From Westiellopsis prolifica IICB1 (GTDB lineage: Bacteria > Cyanobacteriota > Cyanobacteriia > Cyanobacteriales > Nostocaceae), in NCBI RefSeq assembly GCF_004323185.1, contig NZ_NAPS01000002.1:1419742-1480398 (forward strand): a DNA stretch of 60,657 nt, in the 5' to 3' direction. Below, piece after piece: positions 27,061 through 35,995 of this stretch (its first letter is position 1; each line of letters starts with the position of its first letter). The notes under the pieces were generated by a model, which saw only the letters and a program-made list of their open reading frames with translations, was not told the origin of the DNA and searched no databases. The translations under genes were made by a program, and so were the position numbers.

Positions 27061-27284
27061 ATGGCTAGTAATCCTCACTACACAGAATTATTACGGACAA
27101 TATTGAAAAAAAAGAGTATATCATTTGTCAACAAATTTCAATATCTATCATAAGGTGCAATCAAAATATTAATCATAGGGTTTGTAATTGTCTATTGATT
27201 ATTAATTGTTATGTCAATGTGTCACGAGCTAAGGGACTTCCAAGGAATAAAATCACCAAATACAATAATGATAATCATTCTGAG

Positions 27285-27329
27285 GGGGTGGAAGGAGAAG
27301 CAGCCTACGGCTGCTTCTCCTTCCACCCC
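27285..27329. repeat. left subterminal hairpin of the IS
   Basis: A perfect 21-bp stem (27285-27305 with 27309-27329) around the 3-base loop TAC. It begins GGGGTGGAAGG and sits five bases inside the inner inverted repeat, upstream of the transposase. Confidence 0.9.
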
Positions 27330-27352
27330 TATTCGTAGTAAATTCAATTTGG

Positions 27353-28605
27353 ATGGAAATTTTTGTGTGGAGAGGAGTGTTGCTCGAATTAACTGATTCA
27401 GTCAAAAAAGTATTCAAGCAAACAGCTAGCCAACTCAAAGGAGCAGCACGACGGCGGTTTCAAGCACAAGTTGTGTTGGAGTTCGGTTATGGAGGACAAT
27501 TACTGGCTCAAAAAGAATTGGGGTGGGATAGAAATACTATTCGTAAAGGAATTAAAGAATTAACTAACAGGATTACTTGTGTAGATAATTATTCGGCAAG
27601 AGGACGTTGGAAGGCAGAAGAACATTTACCAAATCTTTTAGAAGATATCAAAAAATTAGTCGATTCTCAAAGTCAAACTGACCCAAGTTTTAAAAGTCAA
27701 AGGCTGTATACACGCCTGACTGCAAGTCAAGTAAGAAAGCTATTAATTGAAAAGTTAGGTTACAGTAATGAACAGTTACCGACAGAAGAAACAATTCGCG
27801 TCAAATTGAATTATTTAGGTTATCGCCTCAAACGAGTGGCAAAAGTTCTTCCCCAAAAAAAATTCCAGAAACAGATGCAATCTTTGAGCAATTAGCAATA
27901 GTTAATCAATCGGCTTTAGATGATAAGAGCGTTTTACGTCTAAGCCTTGATGCAAAAACTCGTGTAAATATAGGCTCATTTGACCGAGGAGGTAAAAACA
28001 GAGTTTCAACTGAAACTGAAGACCATGATTATCATCCAAAAACAACCGTAACTCCTTACGGTATATTTCTTCCAGAGTTAGATGAACTATTTTTATACTT
28101 TACAGAATCCAAGGTGACGAGTGATTTTATTGTTGATACTTTAGCAGATTTTTGGAAATCAGAAAGCTGGCGATTCCCAGAAATAAAAACTTTGGTTATT
28201 AATCAAGATAATGGAGGAGAAAATAATTCTCGGCGAACTCAGTTTCTGAAACGTATAGTTGAGTTTTCTCAGTCATATAAACTAAATATACGTTTAGCTT
28301 ATTATCCTCCATATCATAGTAAATACAATCCAATTGAACGAACCTGGGCAGTTTTGGAAAACTACTGGAATGGCAGCATTTTAGATGAGATAGAGACAGC
28401 TTTAAACTTTGCTCAAAATATGAAGTGGAAAGGTAAACATCCAATTGTGAAGTTGGTAACTCAAACTTATGAAAATGGAATTAAGCTGACTAAAAAAGCT
28501 ATGTCCAAAATCGAAAAACAAATTAAACGTCTGACCAATTCTACAAATGAAGATTTCCCAAATTTAGGTAAATGGTTTATTGATATCTATTGTGAAGCAA
28601 CATAG
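27353..28605 (+). CDS. ISAzo13 family transposase, expressed through a -1 frameshift
   Basis: Two frames together encode a DDE transposase of about 415 aa. The first (27353-27895, 180 aa) has the N-terminal helix-turn-helix region (ELGWDRNTIRKGIKEL, LNYLGYRLKR). The second, open through to 28605, holds the catalytic core: Asp in LSLDAKT, Asp in VINQDNGGEN and Glu in YNPIERTW, with SFDRGGKNR and YYPPYHSKYNP as in the ISAzo13 family. An A8 run (27855-27862, CCCCAAAAAAAATT) lies exactly where a -1 slip joins the frames without any stop, so programmed frameshifting or slippage is more likely than a broken gene. The exact start codon is uncertain (the ATG at 27353 or a later GTG/TTG). Confidence 0.85.
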
Positions 28606-28711
28606 TCTTTAATTTTTTTAACAGCTTTTATAAAGCTATAAATTAAATAAACTCGCAACTACCCCAAGGACAAACGAAAGAGAAAGGGGTGTAAATCCTT
28701 CACGAATATTT

Positions 28712-28756
28712 GAGGGGGAGAAAGTGCTTGCCGTCGGCAAGCACTTTCTCCCCCTC
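28712..28756. repeat. right subterminal hairpin of the IS
   Basis: A perfect 21-bp stem (28712-28732 with 28736-28756) around the loop GTC. It has the same stem and loop lengths as the left hairpin and starts with the same TGAGGGGG, but the rest of the stem sequence differs. Confidence 0.9.
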
Positions 28757-28827
28757 CTAATGATTATCATTATTGATTAAGAACTGTCTCTTGAATTTTT
28801 TTGATTAATTTATTATTTGGAAGTCCC

Positions 28828-29223
28828 TAACTATACATATCAGTCAATTTCTGGTACTCAGGTCGGCATAAATGTAGAGACGCAAAATTTTGCGTCTGTA
28901 CTAGTTAGGGTCGTCATTTATCATTTATCATTGGTCATCAGTTATTGATAAGGGTTTAAGACGTATTGACTTTTGGTAACTGACTTCAAGAATGGGTGTA
29001 AGGGTACACACCTCAGTCAGGGCTACTTTTCTGAAGGATTTCTATAGGCGTAACTTCAAGTGTTGTAATTACCAAGCAAAAGGATTTTATTATTGCTCCA
29101 TGATGCTAAGAAGTTGATTTTTGCTTTGTAATAATAATTGGCAGAAGAAAAATTTCTTTAACCAAAATATTGAACCAAATTATACCCACTAATTCGGAAA
29201 AACACCTCTAAAAACCTCAATAT
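28828..29223. other. intergenic region with interspersed palindrome
   Basis: A stretch between the IS end and the flavoprotein gene. It includes the palindrome at 28873-28901 (TGTAGAGACGCAAAA...TTTTGCGTCTGTAC) followed by TCATTTATCATT short repeats. No gene was seen. Confidence 0.5.
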
Positions 29224-30429
29224 ATGCAGCAATCTATACAGCCAATTACTAAAGATTTAGTACTGATTGGTGGGGGTCATAGCCATGCAATAGCTGTGTT
29301 AATGTTTGGAATGAAACCTCTGAGTGGAATTCGATTAACTTTAATAACTGATAGAGTTGATACACCTTACTCTGGAATGCTACCAGGGCATATTGCTGGT
29401 TTCTACAGCTATGAAGAATGTCACATTGATTTGCGACAACTTACAAATTTTGCCAAAGCGCAATTATATATTGACCGAGTCATTGGTCTTGACCTGGAAA
29501 ATAAAAAAGTGATTTGTGCCAACCGTCCTGAAGTAGCATTTGATCTACTATCAATAGATATCGGCAGCACTCCAGCCACAATTTTTGTTCCAGGGGCAGC
29601 AGAATATACAATTGGGGCAAAACCAGTGTCAAATCTATTGCACTACTGGTATCAACTACTAGAAAAAGTAGCTAAAAACCAGCAAGAGGCTTTGAGTATT
29701 GGGATTGTAGGGGGAGGGGCTGGTGGTGTTGAATTAGCGTTATCGATGCAAGCTCATTTGTATCAGGCGTCCAAAGTGTATCCCCTCGAATTATCCTCAA
29801 AAAGAGAATTTATGGATAATAATACACTAAAACGGGGAGATTTGGATATTCATTTATTCCAGCGTGATGCTCAACTTCTGCCCAATCATCATTGGTCTGT
29901 ACAGCGTACAGTCAAGCAACTTATGATCAAACGCGGGATTAAACTGCATTTAGGTGAAAGTGTATGTAAAGTTGAACCAGGTAAAGTTATATGTAAATCT
30001 GGGTTGACGGTAGAGTGCGATCGCATTTTTTGGGTGACACAAGCTTCAGCACCACAGTGGTTAAAAGCAGCTGGACTAACGACTGATGAGCAAGGCTTTA
30101 TTTTGGTAAATGACACATTGCAATCTTTGTCTCATCAGTACGTGTTTGCCACAGGGGATATTGCCACAATGGTAAATCATCTACGTCCGAAAGCAGGAGT
30201 ATTTGCTGTTCGCCAAGGTAAACCTTTATTTGAGAACTTACAGCGATTTTTATTAGACAAACCTCTCAAACCTTACATACCACAGAAACAATATTTAAGC
30301 TTAATCGGTACAGGTGACGGTAGAGCGATCGCCACACGGGGATGTTTGACTTTACCACCTCATCAATTACTGTGGCAATGGAAAGACTGGATTGATCGTC
30401 GTTTTATGGAACAGTTTCGTAGGGGGTAG
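29224..30429 (+). CDS. FAD/NAD(P) oxidoreductase, like the N-terminal half of SelD fusions
   Basis: A 401-aa two-dinucleotide flavoprotein. It has the FAD motif LVLIGGGHSHA at about 12-22, TPYSGMLPGHIAG near the flavin, the NAD(P) motif IGIVGGGAGGVELA at about 160-173, and VFATGDIA near 300 before the C-terminal IDRRF. In many cyanobacteria this sequence forms the N-terminal domain of a protein whose second half is selenide, water dikinase (SelD). Here the frame stops at FRRG as it runs into a GGGGATC repeat, and no SelD domain follows. It may be a natural stand-alone relative or a fusion that lost its partner. No redox-active CxxC is visible. Confidence 0.75.
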   Translation: MQQSIQPITKDLVLIGGGHSHAIAVLMFGMKPLSGIRLTLITDRVDTPYSGMLPGHIAGFYSYEECHIDLRQLTNFAKAQLYIDRVIGLDLENKKVICANRPEVAFDLLSIDIGSTPATIFVPGAAEYTIGAKPVSNLLHYWYQLLEKVAKNQQEALSIGIVGGGAGGVELALSMQAHLYQASKVYPLELSSKREFMDNNTLKRGDLDIHLFQRDAQLLPNHHWSVQRTVKQLMIKRGIKLHLGESVCKVEPGKVICKSGLTVECDRIFWVTQASAPQWLKAAGLTTDEQGFILVNDTLQSLSHQYVFATGDIATMVNHLRPKAGVFAVRQGKPLFENLQRFLLDKPLKPYIPQKQYLSLIGTGDGRAIATRGCLTLPPHQLLWQWKDWIDRRFMEQFRRG

Positions 30430-30508
30430 GGGGTAGGGGATCGGGGATCGGGGATCGGGGATCGGGGATAAGGGAAGAGGATAAGGGAAGAGGATAAGGG
30501 AAGGGGGA
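30421..30508. repeat. G-rich heptamer array
   Basis: GGGGTAG and GGGGATC units in tandem (about five), then AGGGAAGAGGATA units. The array supplies the stop codon of the flavoprotein gene and ends just before the hydrolase ribosome binding site. The G runs could form quadruplexes. Confidence 0.8.
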
Positions 30509-30532
30509 ATGTGAAAAACATTTGGAGGTATT

Positions 30533-31327
30533 TTGCCAAAAGCTCAAGTTAATGGAATTGAATTGTTTTATCACATTCATGGGACTGGCGAACCGTTAAT
30601 ATTAATTGCCGGATTTGACTCTGATAGTTCCAGTTGGTCGGTGTTAATGCCATTTTTGGTCAAACACTATCAGGTGATCCGGTTTGATAATCGGGGACTG
30701 GGACAAAGTTCCGCACTCAACATTCCCTACACCATTCAGCAAATGGCTGTTGATACTTTTGCCTTACTTGAGTACCTGGGAATTTCTCAAGTGCATGTAG
30801 CAGGTCATTCGATGGGGGGTCAGATTGCTCAAGAACTCACACTAGCACATCCTGAAAAAGTTCAAAGTCTCATCCTGCTATCATCTTGGGCAAAAGGAGA
30901 CAGCAAATTTCAGGCAATAATTGAGTTGTGGGGTGATTTGACCTCAAAGTTAAATCCGGTACTTTATCAAACAACCTTATTGCCCTGGTTATTTACTGAT
31001 AGATTTTATGCAATTCCAGGAGCGATCGAACAAATTATTAACCAAATTCAGAAGTACCCATATTTACCAGAGCCTGACGCACTTTATCATCAAAGTCAAG
31101 CTATTCTCAACAGCGATACTTCTGAACGTCTTGCCAGTATTCATGTTCCTACCTTAGTGATGGTGGGTGAACAAGATATGATCACACCTGTAAAGTTTTC
31201 TGAACATCTTGCTCAAGGTATTCCAAATACTGAACTTGTGATTCTTGAAAAATTAGGACATGCCTGTTTTATAGAGTCTCCAGAGGTCGTAGCCCAAGAA
31301 ATGCTCAATTTTTTAACAACTGCATAA
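30533..31327 (+). CDS. alpha/beta hydrolase
   Basis: A 264-aa alpha/beta-fold hydrolase. LILIAGFDSDSSSW marks the oxyanion loop, the nucleophile Ser is in GHSMGGQIA at about 98, Asp is in VGEQDMITP at about 208, and His is in LGHACFIESPE at about 242. The substrate cannot be read from the sequence; such proteins include esterases and 3-oxoadipate enol-lactonase-like enzymes. There is no ATG: a TTG at 30533 follows GGAGGT (30524-30529) closely, which decides the start. It is separated from the flavoprotein gene only by a G-rich heptamer array. Confidence 0.85.
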   Translation: MPKAQVNGIELFYHIHGTGEPLILIAGFDSDSSSWSVLMPFLVKHYQVIRFDNRGLGQSSALNIPYTIQQMAVDTFALLEYLGISQVHVAGHSMGGQIAQELTLAHPEKVQSLILLSSWAKGDSKFQAIIELWGDLTSKLNPVLYQTTLLPWLFTDRFYAIPGAIEQIINQIQKYPYLPEPDALYHQSQAILNSDTSERLASIHVPTLVMVGEQDMITPVKFSEHLAQGIPNTELVILEKLGHACFIESPEVVAQEMLNFLTTA

Positions 31328-31443
31328 GAAAGCTATACCCCAGTGCTTTGGCAAGTCTAAAATGGTGCATTAATAAACCGCAGAGGCGCAGAGAACACAG
31401 AGATAGAATCAGAGATTTATTGCAAGTGCATTGAGAGTATCCC

Positions 31444-31556
31444 GCCTCAGAATTAATTCTGAGGCTAGTAGCATAAGTCCGTTAAAACGGACTCAAACAT
31501 CGTCCTAGTCAGATAAATCTGACTTTAGCTATTAGCCAATAAATTTATTTCTTGGC
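31444..31556. repeat. palindrome module 1 (four hairpins)
   Basis: Consecutive inverted repeats. The first is a perfect 22-bp palindrome (31444-31465). Next come AGTCCGT-TAAA-ACGGACT (31476-31493), AGTCAGAT-AA-ATCTGACT (31507-31524) and an imperfect GCCAATAAA...CTTGGC (about 31534-31556). It shares layout with modules at 39751-39832 and 41652-41700. The rest of the gap 31328-31853 holds no gene. Confidence 0.75.
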
Positions 31557-31853
31557 GGGATGAAAAGCTGATGCAAGATATGAGTTAAGCAAGTGCTTTT
31601 AACTGAAGCTGAGAAAGATCCTGTTTTTAAACAGCTTTTGCTTTTGCAAGAGGTCTAATTTAGTGATGGAGTTGCATCAGAAATCGCCATTGCGATTTAA
31701 AGAAGCGATTTAAAGAAGCGATCCGCCCAAATTAGTTAATCTAGACAATACGACGGAATCTACCACTAGCTAGATGCAAGCAACTACTTGGAAGCTTTAC
31801 CTGGGGTGTGGTCAAATAAATAGATTATATAGATTTAGGGCATATTGGCACTG

Positions 31854-33098
31854 ATGAAACAAACTATTGCTCGGACTACAGCATTGTTGGCTTCTTGTAC
31901 TTTCCTAATCACAGCCTGTGGTGGTAACACTGGTACAAACACTAGTACGAATAACAATGGCACAAATACCGCTACCACTACTTCAACAACAACGGGTATA
32001 TCTGGCCCCATACCCATTGGTATTGCTTTTGCTCAGACTAGCAACGTCGCATTACTTGGTCAAGAAGGAGTTGCAGGTGCAAAAATTGCTGAGAAATATT
32101 TTAATGACAAAGGCGGCATTAACGGTACTCCGATTAAATTAGTATTTCAAGATGCTGGTGGTGATGAAGCGGGAGCAATTAACGCTTTTCAAACTTTAAT
32201 TAATAAAGATAAAGTTGTCGGTATTGTCGGCCCGACTTTATCACAACAAGCTTTTAGTGCGGCTCCGGTTGCGGAACGGGCAAAAGTACCAGTAATTGGT
32301 GCATCCACTACAGCTAAAGGTGTTCCCGAAATTGGTGATTATATTGCTCGTGTATCTGCACCAGTTTTTGTTGTCGCACCTAATTCTGTGAAAGCTGCAT
32401 TAAAGCAAAATCCTAAGATTAAAAAAGTAGCAGTTTTTTATGCTCAAAATGATGCTTTTAACAAATCAGAAACTGAAATTTTCCAAAAAACAGTTAAAGA
32501 GCAAGGACTAGAAGTAGTCACAGTTCAAAAATTTCAAACTACTGATACCGATTTTCAAGCTCAAGCTACTAATGCTCTGAATTTAAAACCAGATTTAATT
32601 ATTATTTCTGGTTTGGCTGCTGATGGTGGTAATTTAGTTAGACAACTACGAGAATTAGGTTACAAAGGCAATATTATTGGTGGTAATGGTTTGAATACAT
32701 CAAATGTATTGTCTGTTTGTAAAGCTCTGTGTGATGGCGTGATGATTGCTCAAGCTTACAGTCCCGAACATCCAGGAGAGATTAATGCTACATTTCGCAA
32801 AGCTTACGTAGAGCAATACAAAAAAGAACCACCCCAATTTAGCGCTCAAGCTTTTACAGCAGTGCAGGTGTATGTAGATGCATTGAAAGCTTTAGATCAA
32901 AAAACCAAAGTCAACACCCTTCCTGTAGATAAACTACGGACAGAATTAAATAAACAAATACTCGCAGGTAAGTACAATACACCGCTTGGTGAAATTTCAT
33001 TTAGCCCAGAAGGTGAGATTGTACAAAAAGACTTTTATGTTGCCCAAATTAAGATGGAAAAAGATGGCAGCACTGGTAAATTTGCATTTATTAAATAG
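31854..33098 (+). CDS. natB: ABC transporter substrate-binding lipoprotein, NatB-like
   Basis: A 414-aa periplasmic binding lipoprotein of the branched-chain/neutral amino-acid (HAAT) class. The signal peptide ends in the lipobox LITAC, followed by a Thr/Asn-rich linker (about 25-50). The type I binding fold then runs to the end (GIAFAQTSNVALLGQE, GGINGTPIKLVFQDAGG, VVGIVGPTLSQQA). The sequence closely resembles NatB of Anabaena as I remember it, the binding protein for neutral amino acids of the N-I system. A TTG at 31845 is in frame, but the ATG at 31854 gives a normal signal peptide. The permeases and ATPases follow at 34.9-39.5 kb, after two inserted genes. Confidence 0.9.
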   Translation: MKQTIARTTALLASCTFLITACGGNTGTNTSTNNNGTNTATTTSTTTGISGPIPIGIAFAQTSNVALLGQEGVAGAKIAEKYFNDKGGINGTPIKLVFQDAGGDEAGAINAFQTLINKDKVVGIVGPTLSQQAFSAAPVAERAKVPVIGASTTAKGVPEIGDYIARVSAPVFVVAPNSVKAALKQNPKIKKVAVFYAQNDAFNKSETEIFQKTVKEQGLEVVTVQKFQTTDTDFQAQATNALNLKPDLIIISGLAADGGNLVRQLRELGYKGNIIGGNGLNTSNVLSVCKALCDGVMIAQAYSPEHPGEINATFRKAYVEQYKKEPPQFSAQAFTAVQVYVDALKALDQKTKVNTLPVDKLRTELNKQILAGKYNTPLGEISFSPEGEIVQKDFYVAQIKMEKDGSTGKFAFIK

Positions 33099-33494
33099 CA
33101 AATTTACCACTTATATTTGATTTGTGAATTTATTCTGATCTCAATTTTTTTGTACAGTTAAAACACTAGTGGTATCAATATTTAGATTTTTTGATATCAC
33201 TGATATTTTTACTGTCACAACTTTGCTGTGTTATTACTAATTCTTTCATTGATGAAAATGCCTTCATTCCTTTAGAGGCTAGAACTTAACCTCTATAAGG
33301 CATAATTTTCCCTTACAAGGGCAAAATGAGCGAAGTGACAGGAGTTTGACAAAAAAGTTTTTAATAAGATGACGAGTTTTGTACAAATCCCGGATGTATT
33401 GATCTAAAAGTCTGCTATAGTACAGATAAACTACAAATCTCAAATATTAAAAAAGTATAATTTGCAAACTTCATAATTTATAAGGTTAAATAAT
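33099..33494. other. intergenic region
   Basis: About 400 bp after natB. It contains an imperfect GAGG...CCTC and CCCTTACAAGGG hairpin region near 33280-33330 and AT-rich DNA leading to the DUF5131 gene. No gene was seen. Confidence 0.4.
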
Positions 33495-34271
33495 ATGTCT
33501 AGTACGCACACAGGTATTGAATGGACTGATAAAACCTGGAACCCAACAACTGGTTGCAACAAGGTTAGTCCTGGTTGTCTGCATTGCTATGCAGAAGCTC
33601 TCACTAAACGTTTTCCTAATAATTTTAAGAATGGATTTGATTTAACTTTACATCCAGAAAGATTAGAAAATCCTCTGAAGTGGCGTACTCCTAGTCGAAT
33701 ATTTGTTAATTCAATGAGCGACCTTTTTCACGAAGATATACCTCTTGACTTCATTCAAAAAGTCTTTAAAGTAATTCAGGCAACACCGTGGCACATATAT
33801 CAAATATTAACAAAACGACCTGAACGATTAGTAGAGTTGGCTCCTAATCTAGAATTTCATGAAAATATTTGGTTGGGTGTGTCAGTTGAAAATCAAAACT
33901 ATGTCCATCGTATTGACTTTCTTCGTCAAGTTCCCGTGGCTGTCCGTTTTCTCTCATGTGAACCGCTTTTAGATGCATTAAATTTGGACTTAACAAATAT
34001 TCATTGGGTTATTGTCGGTGGTGAGTCTGGACAAAAACATCGCCCCATGAAAACTAAGTGGGTAGAGGATATTCGTGATCAGTGTCAAGCTACAGGAGTA
34101 GCATTTTTCTTCAAGCAGATTGGCGGAAGAACTTCTAAGGCTGGAGGTAGGTTACTGGATGGTAGGATATGGGATGAAATGCCTGATGCTTGGAAGCAAC
34201 ATCAAGAAACATGGGGAAATGCTCCGCTAAAATTAGCAATAAAAAAAGAGAATTTTGTACTTACTGCTTAG
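33495..34271 (+). CDS. DUF5131 (phage Gp37/Gp68 family) protein
   Basis: A 258-aa protein of the phage Gp37/Gp68 family. Near the N-terminus it has TWNPTTGCNKVSPGCLHCYAE, a spaced cysteine set (about residues 19, 27 and 30) reminiscent of radical SAM or metal-binding centres. It also has GVSVENQ, LSCEPLL and WVIVGGESG, which are hallmarks of the family. In other genomes it often neighbours a 'three-Cys-motif partner' (TcmP) gene. Its biochemical role is not established. It sits inside the amino-acid transporter locus, between natB and livH, and overlaps the minus-strand gene at 34261-34614 tail to tail by 11 bp, so the pair looks like an inserted unit. Confidence 0.85.
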   Translation: MSSTHTGIEWTDKTWNPTTGCNKVSPGCLHCYAEALTKRFPNNFKNGFDLTLHPERLENPLKWRTPSRIFVNSMSDLFHEDIPLDFIQKVFKVIQATPWHIYQILTKRPERLVELAPNLEFHENIWLGVSVENQNYVHRIDFLRQVPVAVRFLSCEPLLDALNLDLTNIHWVIVGGESGQKHRPMKTKWVEDIRDQCQATGVAFFFKQIGGRTSKAGGRLLDGRIWDEMPDAWKQHQETWGNAPLKLAIKKENFVLTA

Positions 34272-34614
34272 ACGGAAATGTTACTTTTACATGATCTGCA
34301 AACGTAATTTCACCTCTAATTTTTCTTCGTTTATTTGCAGGTGGATCTGCTGTAATTTTACCCTGTGCTTCAAGATTATTAAGAGCAGCCTTATAGTTTT
34401 TGGTGATATAGCGTTTTCCAACATGATGTTGAGTATAAATTTCAGACATGGTGATCGTTTGACCTGCAAATGTGTCTAATATCATTGCTTCCAATTCATC
34501 AAGAGGACGATATAGTTCAAAAAGCAATGGTTGTCTAAAGGTGGCTGGATTATACTCAAAAGAAGGTACGCCTTGATTTTGTTCAGAACTTTCTTTCGCC
34601 ATTATGTCCTTCAT
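34261..34614 (-). CDS. small winged-helix-like protein, possible TcmP C-terminal remnant
   Basis: A 117-aa protein from the ATG at 34614, or 34602. After a short polar start it has FELYRPLDELEAMILDTF, a helix-turn-helix-like stretch (TMSEIYTQHHVGKRYITKNY, KAALNNLEAQGKI) and a wing-like end (RGEITFADHVKVTFP). I recall similar sequences at the C-terminus of TcmP proteins, the usual partners of DUF5131, which would make this a shortened partner without its N-terminal domain. That link is inference. It is convergent with the DUF5131 gene and overlaps it. Confidence 0.65.
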   Translation of the reverse strand: MKDIMAKESSEQNQGVPSFEYNPATFRQPLLFELYRPLDELEAMILDTFAGQTITMSEIYTQHHVGKRYITKNYKAALNNLEAQGKITADPPANKRRKIRGEITFADHVKVTFPSKQ

Positions 34615-34806
34615 AATTTCATATATCTTTTTGTTACTGCGTCGGCATTAATTCTTTGAGAGTGTAAACTAAGTCTTGGGTGTAGGTAAGCATTAGTTAA
34701 TGTATTATGTAGCAATCAAAAGTCAGATGGTAGGCTGGGGGAAACTTGAAGGTAAAGCAACAGTAAATTAAATCAACTTGTTGCAAAATACTAATAATTA
34801 CCCCTC

Positions 34807-34833
34807 TCCCGCTACAGATGAATCTTAGCGGGA
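34807..34833 (+). repeat. hairpin upstream of livH
   Basis: TCCCGCTA (34807-34814) pairs with TTAGCGGGA (34825-34833), and a T-rich stretch follows. It could be a terminator for transcription entering the livH gene or part of its leader. Confidence 0.4.
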
Positions 34834-34866
34834 TGATTTTATATTAGTTTAGATAAATATAAAAAT

Positions 34867-35817
34867 ATGGATATATCTCTATTTTTGCAGCAGTTTTTAA
34901 ATGGGTTATCTATTGGTAGCATCTACGCTATTTTTGCTTTAGGATATACCCTGGTTTACTCTATTTTGGGCATCATTAATTTAGCTCATGGTGCTATTTT
35001 TACTCTCGGTGCATATTTCACCTATGCACTTATTGGTGGGAGATTTGGATTTAATGGTTTGTTAGCCAATGTAGCTTTACCTGTGCAATTCCCTTTTGCT
35101 TTAGCTTTAATTGTAGGGAGTATTTTGGCAGGATTAGTCGGAGTAGTGGTAGAACGAATTGCTTTTTTACCCTTGCGTCAACGAAGTTCCGATCCTTTGC
35201 TGACGGTGGTTTCTAGTTTGGGTGTAGCAGTGGTAATTGTCAATTTAATTCAGTATTTAGTGGGTGCAGAAAGTTATACTTATCCAGGAAATACTTATGG
35301 CAATTTACCACCAGCAATTAACTTCGGTTCCCAAGCAAATCCAATTCCAATCCGCACTGTGCAGGTAGTGATTTTTGTCGTTTCTATGGTATTTGTTGCC
35401 ATCTTGACTTATTTTATTACTCGCACAAAATACGGTAAAGCGATGCAAGCGATCGCAGAAGATGAAACAACAGCCAGTTTATTAGGAATTAACTGCGATC
35501 GCTTTATTATCCTGACATTTTTTATCAGCAGTTTTTTAGCAGGAGTGGCGGGAACTTTAGTCGCCTCTAGCGTTAGTATAGCTGGCCCTTATTTTGGCAT
35601 TGGTTTTGGATTGCGGGGATTAGCAGTAATTGTTTTAGGCGGTTTAGGTAGTATTCCCGGTGCGGTGTTAGGAGGTTTGGTAATTGGCTTAGTGGAAGCA
35701 TTTGTTCCAGGGGAATTTTCTGGCTACAAAGATGCTGTTGCTTTTGGCATTTTGTTTATTATGCTCTTAGTTCGACCACAAGGTTTGTTAGGAAAAAGAT
35801 TTATTCAAAAGGTTTAA
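34867..35817 (+). CDS. livH: branched-chain/neutral amino-acid ABC permease, LivH type
   Basis: A 316-aa inner-membrane permease with about eight hydrophobic segments. It has the LivH hallmarks NGLSIGSIYAIFALGYTLVYSILGIINLAHGAIF near the start (about 11-40), the cytoplasmic EAA-like loop GKAMQAIAEDETTASLLGI at about 190-208, and the ending LLVRPQGLLGK. It should pair with the LivM-type permease at 36739. In Anabaena nomenclature it would be one of the Nat permeases (NatC/NatD); I cannot decide which from memory. The ATG start is at 34867. The gene is separated from natB by the DUF5131 insertion. Confidence 0.9.
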   Translation: MDISLFLQQFLNGLSIGSIYAIFALGYTLVYSILGIINLAHGAIFTLGAYFTYALIGGRFGFNGLLANVALPVQFPFALALIVGSILAGLVGVVVERIAFLPLRQRSSDPLLTVVSSLGVAVVIVNLIQYLVGAESYTYPGNTYGNLPPAINFGSQANPIPIRTVQVVIFVVSMVFVAILTYFITRTKYGKAMQAIAEDETTASLLGINCDRFIILTFFISSFLAGVAGTLVASSVSIAGPYFGIGFGLRGLAVIVLGGLGSIPGAVLGGLVIGLVEAFVPGEFSGYKDAVAFGILFIMLLVRPQGLLGKRFIQKV

Positions 35818-35918
35818 ATCTATGACAACAAGCACAAAACAACCACAGAGCTTGAATTATCTCATTTCATTCTTGGCGTCTTGGTGTCTTAGTGGTTAAA
35901 AAATCAACTTTTGAAACA

Positions 35919-35960
35919 CTATAGACGCGCTAGCGCCTTCCCGGAGGGTAGACACTAAGA
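35919..35960. repeat. interspersed GCGTCTA-family repeat
   Basis: ATAGACGCGCTAGCGCC, then TTCCCGGAGGGTAGACAC, inserted between CTTGGTGTCTTAGTGG and ACACTAAGACACGAAGGC, which are themselves inverted copies of each other. It is one of a family scattered through this window. Confidence 0.6.
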
Positions 35961-35995
35961 CACGAAGGCAAAAAGCTCAATATTAGGTAATTTTT

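Larger units (their letters stand above)
27232..28827 (+). mobile_element. ISAzo13-type insertion sequence, apparently complete
   Basis: An element of about 1.6 kb bounded by inverted repeats: GGGACTTCCAA at the left end (from 27233) and its complement TTGGAAGTCCC at the right end (to 28827). A TA dinucleotide lies outside each end (27230-27231 and 28828-28829), as expected for TA-targeting elements. A 16-bp inner inverted repeat (27264-27279 and 28759-28774) and two 45-bp hairpins lie just inside the ends. The transposase gene fills the middle. Ends and gene both look intact, so the copy may be recent. Confidence 0.8.

Noticed and set aside
31845-31853. Upstream TTG start for natB
   Set aside because: It adds three residues before a normal lipoprotein signal peptide and has no better ribosome binding site than the ATG at 31854.
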